This document shows positions 8,546-18,236 of a DNA stretch of 64,000 bases, one piece after another. Both the position numbers and the translations under genes were made by a program. Every line of letters begins with the position of its first letter. Within the stretch, counting starts at the first letter, position 1. Below the pieces are notes generated by a model. That model was not told the origin of the DNA, did no database searches, and was given only the letters and a program-made list of their open reading frames with translations. Origin of the DNA: Gemmatimonadota bacterium (GTDB lineage: Bacteria > Gemmatimonadota > Gemmatimonadetes > Gemmatimonadales > Gemmatimonadaceae); assembly GCA_016712265.1 (NCBI GenBank), contig JADJRJ010000030.1, positions 558,001-622,000 of the forward strand. Direction: 5' to 3'.

Positions 8546-8893
8546 ATGACCAAAGCCGACCTCGTCGAGCACGTCACACAACAGATCTCCCGAACGGCCG
8601 GTCCGCTGATCTCCAAGAAGGACTGCGCCCGCGTGGTGGACGCCTTTCTGGACGCCATCAAGGAGGCGCTCCAGCTTCAGAAGAACATCGAGGTGCGCGG
8701 CTTTGGCACGTTCAAGATCCGGCACCGAAAAACCCGGATGGCGCGCAATCCGCGGACGGGGAGTCCGGTTGAAGTGTCTGCACGACCTGTGCCGGTTTTC
8801 AAGCCGTCCAAGGAGCTTCGGGCCATGGTGGCCGACCTGGAACCGCTCCCAGGCCACGTGGACGACGACCACGACGATCACGACGACGATTAG
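8546..8893 (+). CDS. HU/IHF-family DNA-binding protein with acidic tail
   Basis: The first 95 or so residues are a complete HU/IHF fold: an N-terminal helix pair, a beta-arm region with RGFGTFKIRHRKTRMARNPRTG (RNP being the DNA-intercalating tip), and a closing FKPSKELR helix. Such proteins bend and compact DNA. The last 12 residues are nearly all Asp and His, an unusual tail that could weaken DNA binding or bind metal; that part is inference. It is a single-gene unit with its own TTGACA promoter and a strong terminator 8 bases after the stop. I cannot separate HU from IHF by eye. Confidence 0.88.
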   Translation: MTKADLVEHVTQQISRTAGPLISKKDCARVVDAFLDAIKEALQLQKNIEVRGFGTFKIRHRKTRMARNPRTGSPVEVSARPVPVFKPSKELRAMVADLEPLPGHVDDDHDDHDDD

Positions 8894-8900
8894 ACCTCTG

Positions 8901-8928
8901 ACGCCCGGGCTGTCCCGGGCGTTTTTTT
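8901..8928 (+). terminator. Rho-independent terminator after the HU gene
   Basis: A 9-bp perfect stem (ACGCCCGGG pairing with CCCGGGCGT) with a four-base loop runs straight into seven T residues. It is the clearest intrinsic terminator in the window and isolates the HU gene from the moa genes. Confidence 0.9.
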
Positions 8929-8959
8929 CATCCACTGGCCGGAACCAGTGCAAACCGGC

Positions 8960-8965
8960 TAGTGT
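8960..8965 (+). promoter_or_regulatory. Putative -10 element of moaD
   Basis: TAGTGT lies nine bases before the moaD ATG, in the 46-base gap after the terminator. No convincing -35 or Shine-Dalgarno sequence is present. The placement suggests transcription starts at or next to the start codon. Confidence 0.35.
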
Positions 8966-8974
8966 TGCTGGAAT

Positions 8975-9214
8975 ATGAAGGTCCGCGTGCTTCTCTTTGC
9001 CTCGTACGCCGACGCACTCGGCGCGGACTCGGTCGTGGTTGACGCCCGTGACGGCGCGACCGCAGCGGAGGTGCTGGCCCTCGTCCAGGAACGCATCACG
9101 GTACCCGTTCCGCCGCGCCCCCTCGTCGCGATCAATGCCACGTATGCCGACGCCGCAGACGTCGTGCGTGAGGGCGATGAGGTCGCCGTGATCCCACCGG
9201 TGGCCGGCGGATGA
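8975..9214 (+). CDS. moaD: Molybdopterin synthase sulfur carrier subunit MoaD
   Basis: MoaD is the ubiquitin-like small subunit that carries sulfur as a C-terminal thiocarboxylate. The 79-residue protein begins MKVRVLLFASYADALG and ends in the required Gly-Gly (PPVAGG). It overlaps moaE by four bases, so the two synthase subunits are probably translated in step. The ATG has no clear ribosome-binding site. Confidence 0.92.
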   Translation: MKVRVLLFASYADALGADSVVVDARDGATAAEVLALVQERITVPVPPRPLVAINATYADAADVVREGDEVAVIPPVAGG

Positions 9215-9663
9215 CCGCCGTGGCCCGTCTGGTCGATCGCCCGATCGATGTGAGCATCCTGACGCGCGAGGTTGCCCATGTGTCGTGCGGCGCGACCACG
9301 GTCTTTCTGGGGACCGTGCGCGACGTCAACGAGGGCCGATCGGTTTCCGGGATCGACTACCGCAGCTACGAGCGCATGGCCGCCGCGGAGCTTCAGGCCA
9401 TCGCGGTTGAGGTCGCAGCGCAGCACGCGGGGGCGCGCATCGTGGTGGAACACCGCCTGGGTTACCTCGAACTGGGTGACACGAGCGTGGGCATCGCGGT
9501 GGCGCATCCGCGTCGCGCACCGTCGATGGATGCCGCGCGCGCCATCATTGAGGAGATCAAGAAGCGCGTCCCAATCTGGAAGCGCGAGCACTATGTGGAT
9601 GGGACCCGCGAGTGGGTGGACCCGACGCGCGCCACGGCGGCGACACCAGCGGTGGAGCGATGA
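9211..9663 (+). CDS. moaE: Molybdopterin synthase catalytic subunit MoaE
   Basis: MoaE converts precursor Z (cyclic pyranopterin monophosphate) to molybdopterin with sulfur from MoaD. Typical family segments are FLGTVRDVNEGRSV, LDYRSYE-like (IDYRSYERMA), VEHRLGYLELGD and KKRVPIWKREHY with the active-site lysine. Length is 150 residues. It is embedded in a moaD-moaE-moaA operon with overlapping ends, which supports a complete early molybdenum-cofactor route except moaC, not seen here. Confidence 0.93.
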   Translation: MTAVARLVDRPIDVSILTREVAHVSCGATTVFLGTVRDVNEGRSVSGIDYRSYERMAAAELQAIAVEVAAQHAGARIVVEHRLGYLELGDTSVGIAVAHPRRAPSMDAARAIIEEIKKRVPIWKREHYVDGTREWVDPTRATAATPAVER

Positions 9664-10640
9664 ACGCCCCGCTCAAGGACCAATTCGGCCGGAGCATCGA
9701 GTACCTCCGGATCTCCGTCACGGATCGCTGCAACTTTCGCTGCCAGTACTGCATGCCCCTTGAGGGGCTGCAGTGGCTCCCCAAGCGCGACATTCTCTCG
9801 TACGAGGAGATTGCGGCCATCGTGGGTCAGCTCGCCCCGCTCGGCCTGCGCAAACTGCGCATTACCGGGGGCGAGCCGACCATTCGCCCGGAGCTCGCCG
9901 CCCTGGTGCGCCAGCTGAAGGCCATACCCGGGATCAGCGATATCGCGCTGTCCACGAACGGAGTGCGGCTCCCGGATTTGGCCCGCGACCTCGCGGCCGC
10001 CGGACTGGACCGGGTCAACATGAGTGCGGACTCGCTGCGCCCTGAGCGGATCGTGGCCATTGCGCGCCGCAACTTGGAGTTTGATCCCGTCGCCTCGCTA
10101 CTCGCGGCCGAGGCAGCAGGTCTGGGTCCGCTCAAGATCAACGTGGTCGTGATGCGGGGGGTCAACGACGACGAGGTCGCCGACTTCGCCCGATTGACCC
10201 TCGACCACGCGTGGCACGTGCGGTTCATCGAGTTGATGCCCGTGGGCGATCTGCGCGACGTTACCGACGCCCACGTGATTCCGAGCGAGGAAGTGCTCCG
10301 CCGCGTCGCCACGTTGGGCCCCCTGACGCCGACGGAAGGCCCTAAGGGGAATGGCCCGGCCGCTTACTACGCGCTCGCTGGAGCCCGGGGCACCATTGGG
10401 GTCATCACCCCCATGACCCACACGTATTGCGGGACGTGCAATCGGGTGCGCCTAACGGCCGACGGGCGCCTCCGGACCTGCTTGTATGGCGATCACGAGG
10501 TCGACTTGCGGACGCCCCTCCGAGCCGGCGACCCGCTGGAGCCGTTGTTCCGGCACGCCCTGGAAAACAAGCCGAAGGAGCATTTCCTCCTGGAGCGCCG
10601 GGTCGGGGGGCTGCGGGCCCTCAGCGAGGTTGGCGGCTGA
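9660..10640 (+). CDS. moaA: GTP 3',8-cyclase MoaA
   Basis: MoaA is a radical-SAM enzyme that rearranges GTP in the first step of molybdenum-cofactor synthesis. The CNFRCQYC cluster (C-x3-C-x2-C) lies near residue 25. The second [4Fe-4S] site is at the C-terminus as CGTCNR and a third Cys in RTCLYG. The protein ends in Gly-Gly, a conserved functional tail of MoaA. The ATG overlaps the moaE stop, giving 326 residues. Confidence 0.95.
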   Translation: MNAPLKDQFGRSIEYLRISVTDRCNFRCQYCMPLEGLQWLPKRDILSYEEIAAIVGQLAPLGLRKLRITGGEPTIRPELAALVRQLKAIPGISDIALSTNGVRLPDLARDLAAAGLDRVNMSADSLRPERIVAIARRNLEFDPVASLLAAEAAGLGPLKINVVVMRGVNDDEVADFARLTLDHAWHVRFIELMPVGDLRDVTDAHVIPSEEVLRRVATLGPLTPTEGPKGNGPAAYYALAGARGTIGVITPMTHTYCGTCNRVRLTADGRLRTCLYGDHEVDLRTPLRAGDPLEPLFRHALENKPKEHFLLERRVGGLRALSEVGG

Positions 10641-10737
10641 CGCCAGGACGAGCCGATACTCCGGGGGATGACCGTCGGACGACTGCCGTCGCCTCGATTA
10701 CCTTATCCAGACCACACTCGAACTCCTTCACTTACAC

Positions 10738-11667
10738 ATGGTCAACAAGATCACGGTCGTCGGCGCCGGTAACGTCGGCGCCACGGCAGCCCAGCGCGTG
10801 GCCGAAAAAGAACTCGCCCGCCAGGTCGTGCTGGTCGACATCGTCGAGGGCGTCCCGCAGGGCAAGGGATTGGATCAATGGCAATCCGCCCCCATCGAGC
10901 TGTACGACTCGCGGGTGATCGGCACCAACGGGTACGACGAGAGCGAAAACTCCGACATCGTGATCATCACCGCTGGCATCGCCCGAAAGCCCGGGATGTC
11001 GCGCGATGACTTGATGAACACGAATGCCGGGATCGTCAAGGCGGTGTCCGAGCAGGTCGCCCGTACCTCACCGAACGCGATCATCATCGTGGTCTCGAAT
11101 CCGCTCGACGTGATGTGTTACGTCGCCAAGCAAGTCACCGGATTTCCGCGCGAGCGGGTGCTCGGCATGGCCGGTGTACTCGACACCGCCCGGTACCGTG
11201 CGTTCCTTGCGGAGGCGATGGACGTCTCCGTCCGGGACATCCAGGCGATGGTCCTCGGCGGCCACGGCGACACGATGGTGCCGTTGATCTCGTACACGAC
11301 CGTCAGCGGCATCCCGGTGACGCAGCTGCTCGAACGCAGCGCGCTCGACAAGATCGTCGATCGCACGCGGAACGGTGGCGCGGAGATCGTGAGCTACCTC
11401 AAGACTGGGTCGGCGTACTACGCGCCGTCTGCAGGCGCCGTCCAGATGGCGGAAGCCATCGTGTTTGACCACAAGCGCATCCTGCCGTGCGCGGCATGGC
11501 TCGAGGGCGAGTACGGGATGTCCGGCCTGTTCCTCGGCGTACCGTGCAAGCTCGGGCGCAACGGGCTCGAGAAGATCCTCGAGGTCGAGCTGACGCCGGC
11601 CGAACGCGTGGCGCTCGGCAAGAGCGCAGAAGCCGTGCGCGAGCCGATGGGCAAGCTGTCGATCTGA
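10738..11667 (+). CDS. mdh: Malate dehydrogenase (LDH-like type)
   Basis: This NAD-dependent enzyme oxidises malate to oxaloacetate in the TCA cycle. It shows GAGNVGA at the N-terminus with an acidic VDI after strand 2 (NAD use), ARKPGMSR containing the substrate-specificity arginine of malate enzymes, SNPLDVM, and GGHGDTMVP with the catalytic His. Length is 309 residues, normal for this type. It lies 20 bases before sdhC, so it may head an mdh-sdhCAB operon. A TACCTT at 10699-10704 in the gap is a weak -10 candidate. Confidence 0.95.
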   Translation: MVNKITVVGAGNVGATAAQRVAEKELARQVVLVDIVEGVPQGKGLDQWQSAPIELYDSRVIGTNGYDESENSDIVIITAGIARKPGMSRDDLMNTNAGIVKAVSEQVARTSPNAIIIVVSNPLDVMCYVAKQVTGFPRERVLGMAGVLDTARYRAFLAEAMDVSVRDIQAMVLGGHGDTMVPLISYTTVSGIPVTQLLERSALDKIVDRTRNGGAEIVSYLKTGSAYYAPSAGAVQMAEAIVFDHKRILPCAAWLEGEYGMSGLFLGVPCKLGRNGLEKILEVELTPAERVALGKSAEAVREPMGKLSI

Positions 11668-11687
11668 CCTTCACGCTCGACTGAAGA

Positions 11688-12427
11688 ATGAGTGCTACCA
11701 TGCAACCGGCGGCGGGCGTTTCCCGTCCGCCGGCGGGACGCGTCCGCCGGTTCTGGGACTCGACGGTGGGCAAGAAGGTGGTGATGGCCGCGACCGGGCT
11801 CGGTGGCATCGGGTTCGCGCTGGCTCATATGGCCGGAAACCTCCAGATGTTCGTGCCGACGGCGCCTGCCCAGGCCATGCACGAGTATGCCGTGGGCCTT
11901 CGCACGCTGGGCCCGCTGCTGTGGGTTGCGCGCGCCGGCCTCGTGGCCATGGTGGTGCTGCATGTCGTCGCGGCGCTACAGCTGACCGCCCGCAATCGCG
12001 CCGCCCGGCCGGCTGCGTACGGCCGCAAGGAACACCACACCTCAACCCTCGGCGCCCGCAGCATGCGCATCGGGGGCCTGGTGCTGGCGGCGTTCATCAT
12101 CTTTCACATCTTGGACATGACGCTCGGCGTCGGGCATCCGCAGTTTGTGCACCTGGATCCCTACAACAACCTGCGGCTTGGCTTCCAGCGCTGGTGGGCC
12201 GTGGTGTTTTATGTCGTCGCCGCCGGTCTCCTCGGGCTCCATCTCTTTCACGGCGCGTGGGCGTCGTGGCGGACCCTTGGGCTGCGACGACCTTCGGACC
12301 GCCCCCTCCATCGCAATGTCGCGATTGGCATTGCGCTGCTGGTGTCGCTTGGCCTCGCGGCCGTCCCGCTGGCGGCGGCCCTTGGCGCCTTCGCGCCTGA
12401 TGCCGTCGTCATGACCGAGACTGCCCC

Positions 12428-12431
<4 letters not shown>
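11688..12431 (+). CDS. sdhC: Succinate dehydrogenase cytochrome b subunit (b558-type SdhC)
   Basis: This is a single membrane anchor with five hydrophobic helices over 247 residues, the arrangement of the di-haem cytochrome b found in menaquinone-linked succinate dehydrogenases and fumarate reductases. Histidines in helix contexts (HMAGNLQ, VLHVVAAL, FHILDM, LHLFHG) are candidate haem ligands. There is no separate sdhD. Its ATG follows mdh by 20 bases and its stop overlaps sdhA. Sequence drifts fast in this family, so the operon position carries much of the weight. Confidence 0.87.
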
Positions 12432-14341
<1,910 letters not shown>

Positions 14342-14346
14342 GGACG

Positions 14347-15123
14347 ATGAAGCTCACGCTGAGAGTCTGGCGTCAGGCGGGGCCTAACGCCGACGGCGCG
14401 TTTCGCGAATACCAGGCCAACGACGTGTCGCCGGACATGTCGTTCCTCGAGATGCTGGACGTCGTCAATGAACAACTGACGGCGAAGGGGGAGATCCCCA
14501 TTGCCTTCGATCACGATTGCCGCGAGGGGATCTGCGGGATGTGCGGCCTCATGATCAACGGGTCGGCGCATGGGCCAATGCCCGCGACGACGACCTGCCA
14601 GCTGCACATGCGGTCGTTTGCCGACGGGGAGACGATCACGATCGAGCCCTGGCGCGCGACGGCATTTCCCGTGTTGCGTGACCTGTGCGTGGATCGCGGG
14701 GCCCTGGATCGCATCGTGCAGGCCGGCGGGTTTGTCTCCGTGCAAACGGGCAATGCGCCCGACGGCAACGCGTTGCCGGTGCCCAAGCAGGATGCCGACG
14801 CGGCGATGGATGCGGCGGCGTGCATTGGATGTGGGGCCTGCGTGGCCGCGTGTCCCAACGCCTCGGCGTCGCTCTTCACGGCGGCGAAGATCGCCCATCT
14901 CGGGCACCTCCCGCAGGGACAACCCGAGCGGTATCGCCGGGCCCTCAAGATGGTGGCCCAGATGGACCTGGAGCATTTCGGCGGGTGCACCCTGTTTGGC
15001 GAGTGCCAGGAGGCGTGCCCGAAGGAGATCTCCATCGACACGATCGCATGGATGAACCGGGACTTCCTGGCGGCGAGTGCGTTCGAGCTGCCGGAGAGCC
15101 GGAAGGCGTCGGGTTCCGGCTAG
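14347..15123 (+). CDS. sdhB: Succinate dehydrogenase iron-sulfur subunit
   Basis: SdhB passes electrons from FAD to the quinone site. Three cluster motifs are visible: CREGICGMCG with a later TTTC for [2Fe-2S], CIGCGACVAACP for [4Fe-4S], and CTLFGECQEACP for the third cluster. The ATG five bases after sdhA gives 258 residues. It closes the sdhCAB set; the 154-base gap that follows has no clear terminator. Confidence 0.95.
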   Translation: MKLTLRVWRQAGPNADGAFREYQANDVSPDMSFLEMLDVVNEQLTAKGEIPIAFDHDCREGICGMCGLMINGSAHGPMPATTTCQLHMRSFADGETITIEPWRATAFPVLRDLCVDRGALDRIVQAGGFVSVQTGNAPDGNALPVPKQDADAAMDAAACIGCGACVAACPNASASLFTAAKIAHLGHLPQGQPERYRRALKMVAQMDLEHFGGCTLFGECQEACPKEISIDTIAWMNRDFLAASAFELPESRKASGSG

Positions 15124-15263
15124 GCACGCGTCGTCGATGGGGCGCGACGGATACTGCGGGCTGATCGTCCTCTGGACCCGACCGCGATAGCGCCTAACGA
15201 CATGATGTCCGGCGCCCCCTGACGCCCGTGCTCGGAGGGTCTCGCGACCTGCGGACAAGGGAG

Positions 15264-15269
15264 TATCTT
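15264..15269 (+). promoter_or_regulatory. Putative -10 element of the desaturase gene
   Basis: TATCTT lies eight bases before the ATG at 15278. No Shine-Dalgarno sequence fits between them, which suggests a leaderless transcript. No good -35 box is seen 23-24 bases upstream. Confidence 0.4.
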
Positions 15270-15277
15270 GCGTGCCT

Positions 15278-16246
15278 ATGGAAAACGCCGACGCCAGTTT
15301 GCGCAGCAAGGTCGAGGTCCTCGCGGACCTCGAGCCAGTCGTCCAGGAACTCATGGAAGCGCATGAGGCCAAACGGATCCTCTGGCTCCCCAGTGAGGTC
15401 CTGGCCCCTGCGCCGGACACCGACCCCGACCAGCATTTCTCTGACCTGCGCAAACGAGCCGTGGGCATCAGCCTCCCGGCCCGTGTCGCGCTATGTGTGA
15501 ACCTCCTCACCGAGGAGGGGCTCCCGCATTTTCACCGCATCCTCGGGCAGTACCTCGGCTCCGACTCGTTCTGGTTCAAGTGGACGAACCTGTGGACCGC
15601 GGAGGAGGACCGGCACGGGGTGATCCTGCACGACTACATGAGAGAAAGCCGCATCCTCGACAATCCCGAGCTGGATCGAATGCAATTCGAGTACATGCGC
15701 GCGGGGTTCGAGCCGGCCTGGGACATGGACCCGTACAAGGTCTTCGTGTACACGTCGCTGCAGGAGCGTGCCACTCAATTCAGCCATGCGAACACAGGCA
15801 AGCTCGCGGGCGAGTACGAGCCGTTGATTGGCGAAGTGCTGTCCAATGTCGCCAAGGAAGAGGCGCGGCACTACACCTTCTACCGGACGATCTTCAAGGA
15901 AGTCTTGACCCGTGACCCGGACCGGGCTCTTGTCTCGGCGGTGGCGTTGATGCCAGCCATCGACATGCCGGGGATCAACATGCCCAACTTCCGCGAGATG
16001 GCCGACGTCATCCGACGCGCTGGCATCTACGGTCCCCGTGACTACCTGAAGATCGTGGAGGAACAGATCCGGTTCTGGGCAATCGATGCCGTCGCCGCCG
16101 TGACGGACGCGGGCAAACGAGCCCAGGAGTCGATCCTCCAGATTCCGCGGCGGCTGGAGCGCGTGGCCGACGCAATGGAGTCGCGGACCAAGGCCAAGAC
16201 GTTCAACTTCGCGGTCGCTTTCAACCGCGAGTTCGAGATGGCCTGA
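15278..16246 (+). CDS. Acyl-[acyl-carrier-protein] desaturase family protein
   Basis: This is a soluble di-iron desaturase of the plant stearoyl-ACP desaturase type, which inserts a double bond into ACP-bound fatty acids using O2. Two diagnostic iron-ligand motifs are present, EEDRHG near residue 110 and EEARH near residue 195. The protein has 322 residues and is helical throughout. It is probably a single-gene unit between sdhB and nuoA. A GTG two codons upstream is an alternative start; the ATG is favoured by its distance from the TATCTT box. The electron donor and double-bond position cannot be told. Confidence 0.88.
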   Translation: MENADASLRSKVEVLADLEPVVQELMEAHEAKRILWLPSEVLAPAPDTDPDQHFSDLRKRAVGISLPARVALCVNLLTEEGLPHFHRILGQYLGSDSFWFKWTNLWTAEEDRHGVILHDYMRESRILDNPELDRMQFEYMRAGFEPAWDMDPYKVFVYTSLQERATQFSHANTGKLAGEYEPLIGEVLSNVAKEEARHYTFYRTIFKEVLTRDPDRALVSAVALMPAIDMPGINMPNFREMADVIRRAGIYGPRDYLKIVEEQIRFWAIDAVAAVTDAGKRAQESILQIPRRLERVADAMESRTKAKTFNFAVAFNREFEMA

Positions 16247-16441
16247 GGTCCGGCGTCGACCGTCGGGACCGGTGACACCCGACGATCGTTGGTATGGCGC
16301 AGCGGGGCCGGCGCGGAAAACGGGCGGCGAAAGCTAATCGTGTGGGCAGGCAAGTCCACGGGTGTGGGATAAGGGACCTTTGGAAGGCACCAACCAACGA
16401 CCGCGTGGCATAACGTGTGTGATCGCCACGGGTTACGTCCG
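16247..16441. other. Intergenic region before the nuo promoter
   Basis: This 195-base stretch separates the desaturase from the nuo promoter. I see no tRNA, no open frame with homology and no T-tailed hairpin. A short GGTCC/GGACC inverted repeat near 16249-16273 could be a weak structure. Confidence 0.4.
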
Positions 16442-16471
16442 TTGACACCACCGGAAGTGGGCAGGTAATTT
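16442..16471 (+). promoter_or_regulatory. Promoter of the nuo operon
   Basis: A perfect TTGACA at 16442-16447 and TAATTT at 16466-16471 are separated by 18 bases. The predicted start is near 16478, about 39 bases before nuoA. It is the best promoter in the window and the only one found for the 14 nuo genes. Confidence 0.7.
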
Positions 16472-16485
16472 CGACGGGCTTTTCT

Positions 16486-16503
16486 AAGTGAAATTTTTCA
16501 CGA
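16486..16503. promoter_or_regulatory. Candidate Rex (redox-sensing repressor) operator
   Basis: The 18-base site has perfect inverted GTGAA and TTCAC arms around a four-base A/T spacer, with mismatches only in the outer two bases on each side of the TTGTGAA-N4-TTCACAA Rex consensus. It lies just downstream of the predicted transcription start and before the AGGAG ribosome-binding site at 16508-16512. A repressor bound here would block nuo transcription. Rex senses the NADH/NAD ratio and commonly controls respiratory NADH dehydrogenases. No rex gene is in the window. Confidence 0.5.
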
Positions 16504-16516
16504 AGTCAGGAGCGCG

Positions 16517-16921
16517 ATGGACCGGACCTACCTGCCAGTACTCCTGTTGCTCGGGTTTGTCGCCGTCAACGCGATTGCCATGGTGGCGATCTCGACGCTG
16601 ACGCTGCGGCGGCGCCCGAGTCCGATCAAGGACGAGCCCTACGAATCGGGGATCCCGCCGCTGGGAGACGCGCGCGAGCGGTTCTCGGTGAAGTTCTACA
16701 TGGTCGCGATGTTGTTCATCATCTTCGACATCGAGACCGTGTTCATGATCCCGTGGGGGGCGTACTACCGCCAGCTCTCCTGCAATGCCGCATTGGTTGG
16801 CGGGATGTGTCCGGCCGGGATGACGTCGTTCTTCGGCCTTGGTGAGATGCTGGTGTTTATCGCCATCCTGCTCGTCGGTTTCGTCTACATCTGGAAGAAG
16901 GGAGCGCTCCAGTGGGATTGA
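16517..16921 (+). CDS. nuoA: NADH-quinone oxidoreductase subunit A
   Basis: NuoA is a three-helix membrane subunit of complex I near the quinone site. The conserved loop with PYESGIPP and RFSVKFYMVAMLFIIFDIE is present between helices 1 and 2. The acidic WGAYYR region and a third helix follow, with YIWKKGAL at the end. Length is 134 residues. AGGAG lies four bases before the ATG. It opens the nuoA-N operon and overlaps nuoB by ten bases. Confidence 0.95.
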   Translation: MDRTYLPVLLLLGFVAVNAIAMVAISTLTLRRRPSPIKDEPYESGIPPLGDARERFSVKFYMVAMLFIIFDIETVFMIPWGAYYRQLSCNAALVGGMCPAGMTSFFGLGEMLVFIAILLVGFVYIWKKGALQWD

Positions 16922-17538
16922 CCCCTCGGCCCGAATCCTCTGTCGTCACGATGGATCCCCAGTCGCAGGAAGGCTGGGTGACCACGCGCCTCGACTTCCT
17001 GGTCAATTGGGGCCGCGCGAACTCGTTGTGGCCGATGCCCTTCGGGACCGCGTGTTGCGCCATCGAGTTCATGGCCTCCGCCGCGAGCCGCTTCGATCTC
17101 GCCCGCTTCGGGATGGAACGCATGTCGTTCTCCCCGCGCCAGGCGGATGTGCTGATCTGCGCTGGGCGGGTGCCCTTCAAGCTGGCCCCGGTCATCCGTC
17201 GCATTTACCAGCAGATGCCGCAGCCCAAGTGGGTGATCTCGATGGGCGCGTGCGCCTCCACGGGCGGCATGTTCGACACCTATGCCGTCACCCAGGGGAT
17301 CGACACGATCATCCCGGTCGACGTGTACGTGCCGGGGTGCCCGCCGCGCCCGGAGGGGTTGATGTATGGGATCATGATGTTGCAGGAGAAAATCAAGCGG
17401 GAGCGGATGGCCGACACCACGCTTCGCGTTGAGCTCGAACCCGATCCGGCGAGCAACCTGTATATCCCGCCATCCATGATCGACGAACTTTCTGAGCCGT
17501 TCGGGAATTCGGTCCACCAAACGCGGTCGGGCTTGTGA
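16912..17538 (+). CDS. nuoB: NADH-quinone oxidoreductase subunit B
   Basis: NuoB holds the terminal N2 [4Fe-4S] cluster that reduces quinone. The adjacent cysteines in ACCAIEF, plus MGACAS and VPGCPPRPE, supply the ligands. It starts at a GTG inside nuoA. At 208 residues it is slightly longer than typical because of a C-terminal extension after the quinone-domain core. Confidence 0.95.
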   Translation: MGLTPRPESSVVTMDPQSQEGWVTTRLDFLVNWGRANSLWPMPFGTACCAIEFMASAASRFDLARFGMERMSFSPRQADVLICAGRVPFKLAPVIRRIYQQMPQPKWVISMGACASTGGMFDTYAVTQGIDTIIPVDVYVPGCPPRPEGLMYGIMMLQEKIKRERMADTTLRVELEPDPASNLYIPPSMIDELSEPFGNSVHQTRSGL

Positions 17539-18233
17539 GCGGCGCCTTTCAGCCGGTTGCGGCAGGCCGGGCGGCCCCGGACGCCACCCCGAAGACCCCG
17601 CGTGCCGTGGCACATCGCGGCGGCGAGATGAACCCGAGCGTCGCGCGGCTTCGTGAGAAATTCGGTGCGGCCATCGTGCGCGCCGAGGTCACCTGGGGTG
17701 AGACCACGGTGTTCATCGCACCGGCGGCAGCGGCAGCGATCATCCAGCACCTCCACGACGACGCGGCCGAGCAATACGACTACCTCTCGGATGTGACCGC
17801 CGTCGAGTACCGCGACCTGGAGCAGCCACTGGAGGTGGTCTGGCACCTGCGGTCGCTCCCGTTCCGCCGGTTCCTGCGGATCAAGGCGCAGCTCCCCAAG
17901 GGGCAGCCGCTGCGGATCGCTAGTGTGTGGCCGATCTACAAGGGGGCGGACTGGCTCGAACGCGAGTGCTACGACATGTTCGGCATCGTCTTTGAGGGGC
18001 ACCCCGACCTGCGTCGCATCCTGCTGTGGGAGCAGTACAAGGAAGGACACCCGCTCCGGAAAGACTTCCCGCTCCGCGGCCGGTTCTCCCGCGCCGAACA
18101 GTTGCGCCAGGCACTGGCCGCGAATCCCGAGGCCCGCTACTCGATGGAAGAGCTGACCATCGCTGACGCGTTTGAGGACCTGCCCGGCGACATGCGGCAG
18201 CGCCTGAACAGCGGCGAACGGACGGGGGAGTAA
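17535..18233 (+). CDS. nuoC: NADH-quinone oxidoreductase subunit C
   Basis: NuoC is the 30-kDa peripheral-arm subunit. The signature ERECYDMFGIVFEGHPDLRR region and the C-terminal HPLRKDFPLRG are clear. It is not fused to NuoD. The GTG overlapping the nuoB stop gives 232 residues; an in-frame ATG at 17628, where family similarity begins, is an equally plausible start and would give 201. Confidence 0.92.
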   Translation: MSGAFQPVAAGRAAPDATPKTPRAVAHRGGEMNPSVARLREKFGAAIVRAEVTWGETTVFIAPAAAAAIIQHLHDDAAEQYDYLSDVTAVEYRDLEQPLEVVWHLRSLPFRRFLRIKAQLPKGQPLRIASVWPIYKGADWLERECYDMFGIVFEGHPDLRRILLWEQYKEGHPLRKDFPLRGRFSRAEQLRQALAANPEARYSMEELTIADAFEDLPGDMRQRLNSGERTGE

Positions 18234-18236
18234 GCC

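Noticed and set aside
8929..8974. Molybdenum-cofactor riboswitch before moaD
   Set aside because: Only 46 bases separate the terminator from the start codon, far too short for a Moco riboswitch, and the putative -10 box lies within it.
16247..16441. Possible tRNA or small RNA in the largest gap
   Set aside because: I could not find a T-loop, acceptor stem or T-tailed hairpin. Only a short inverted repeat is present.
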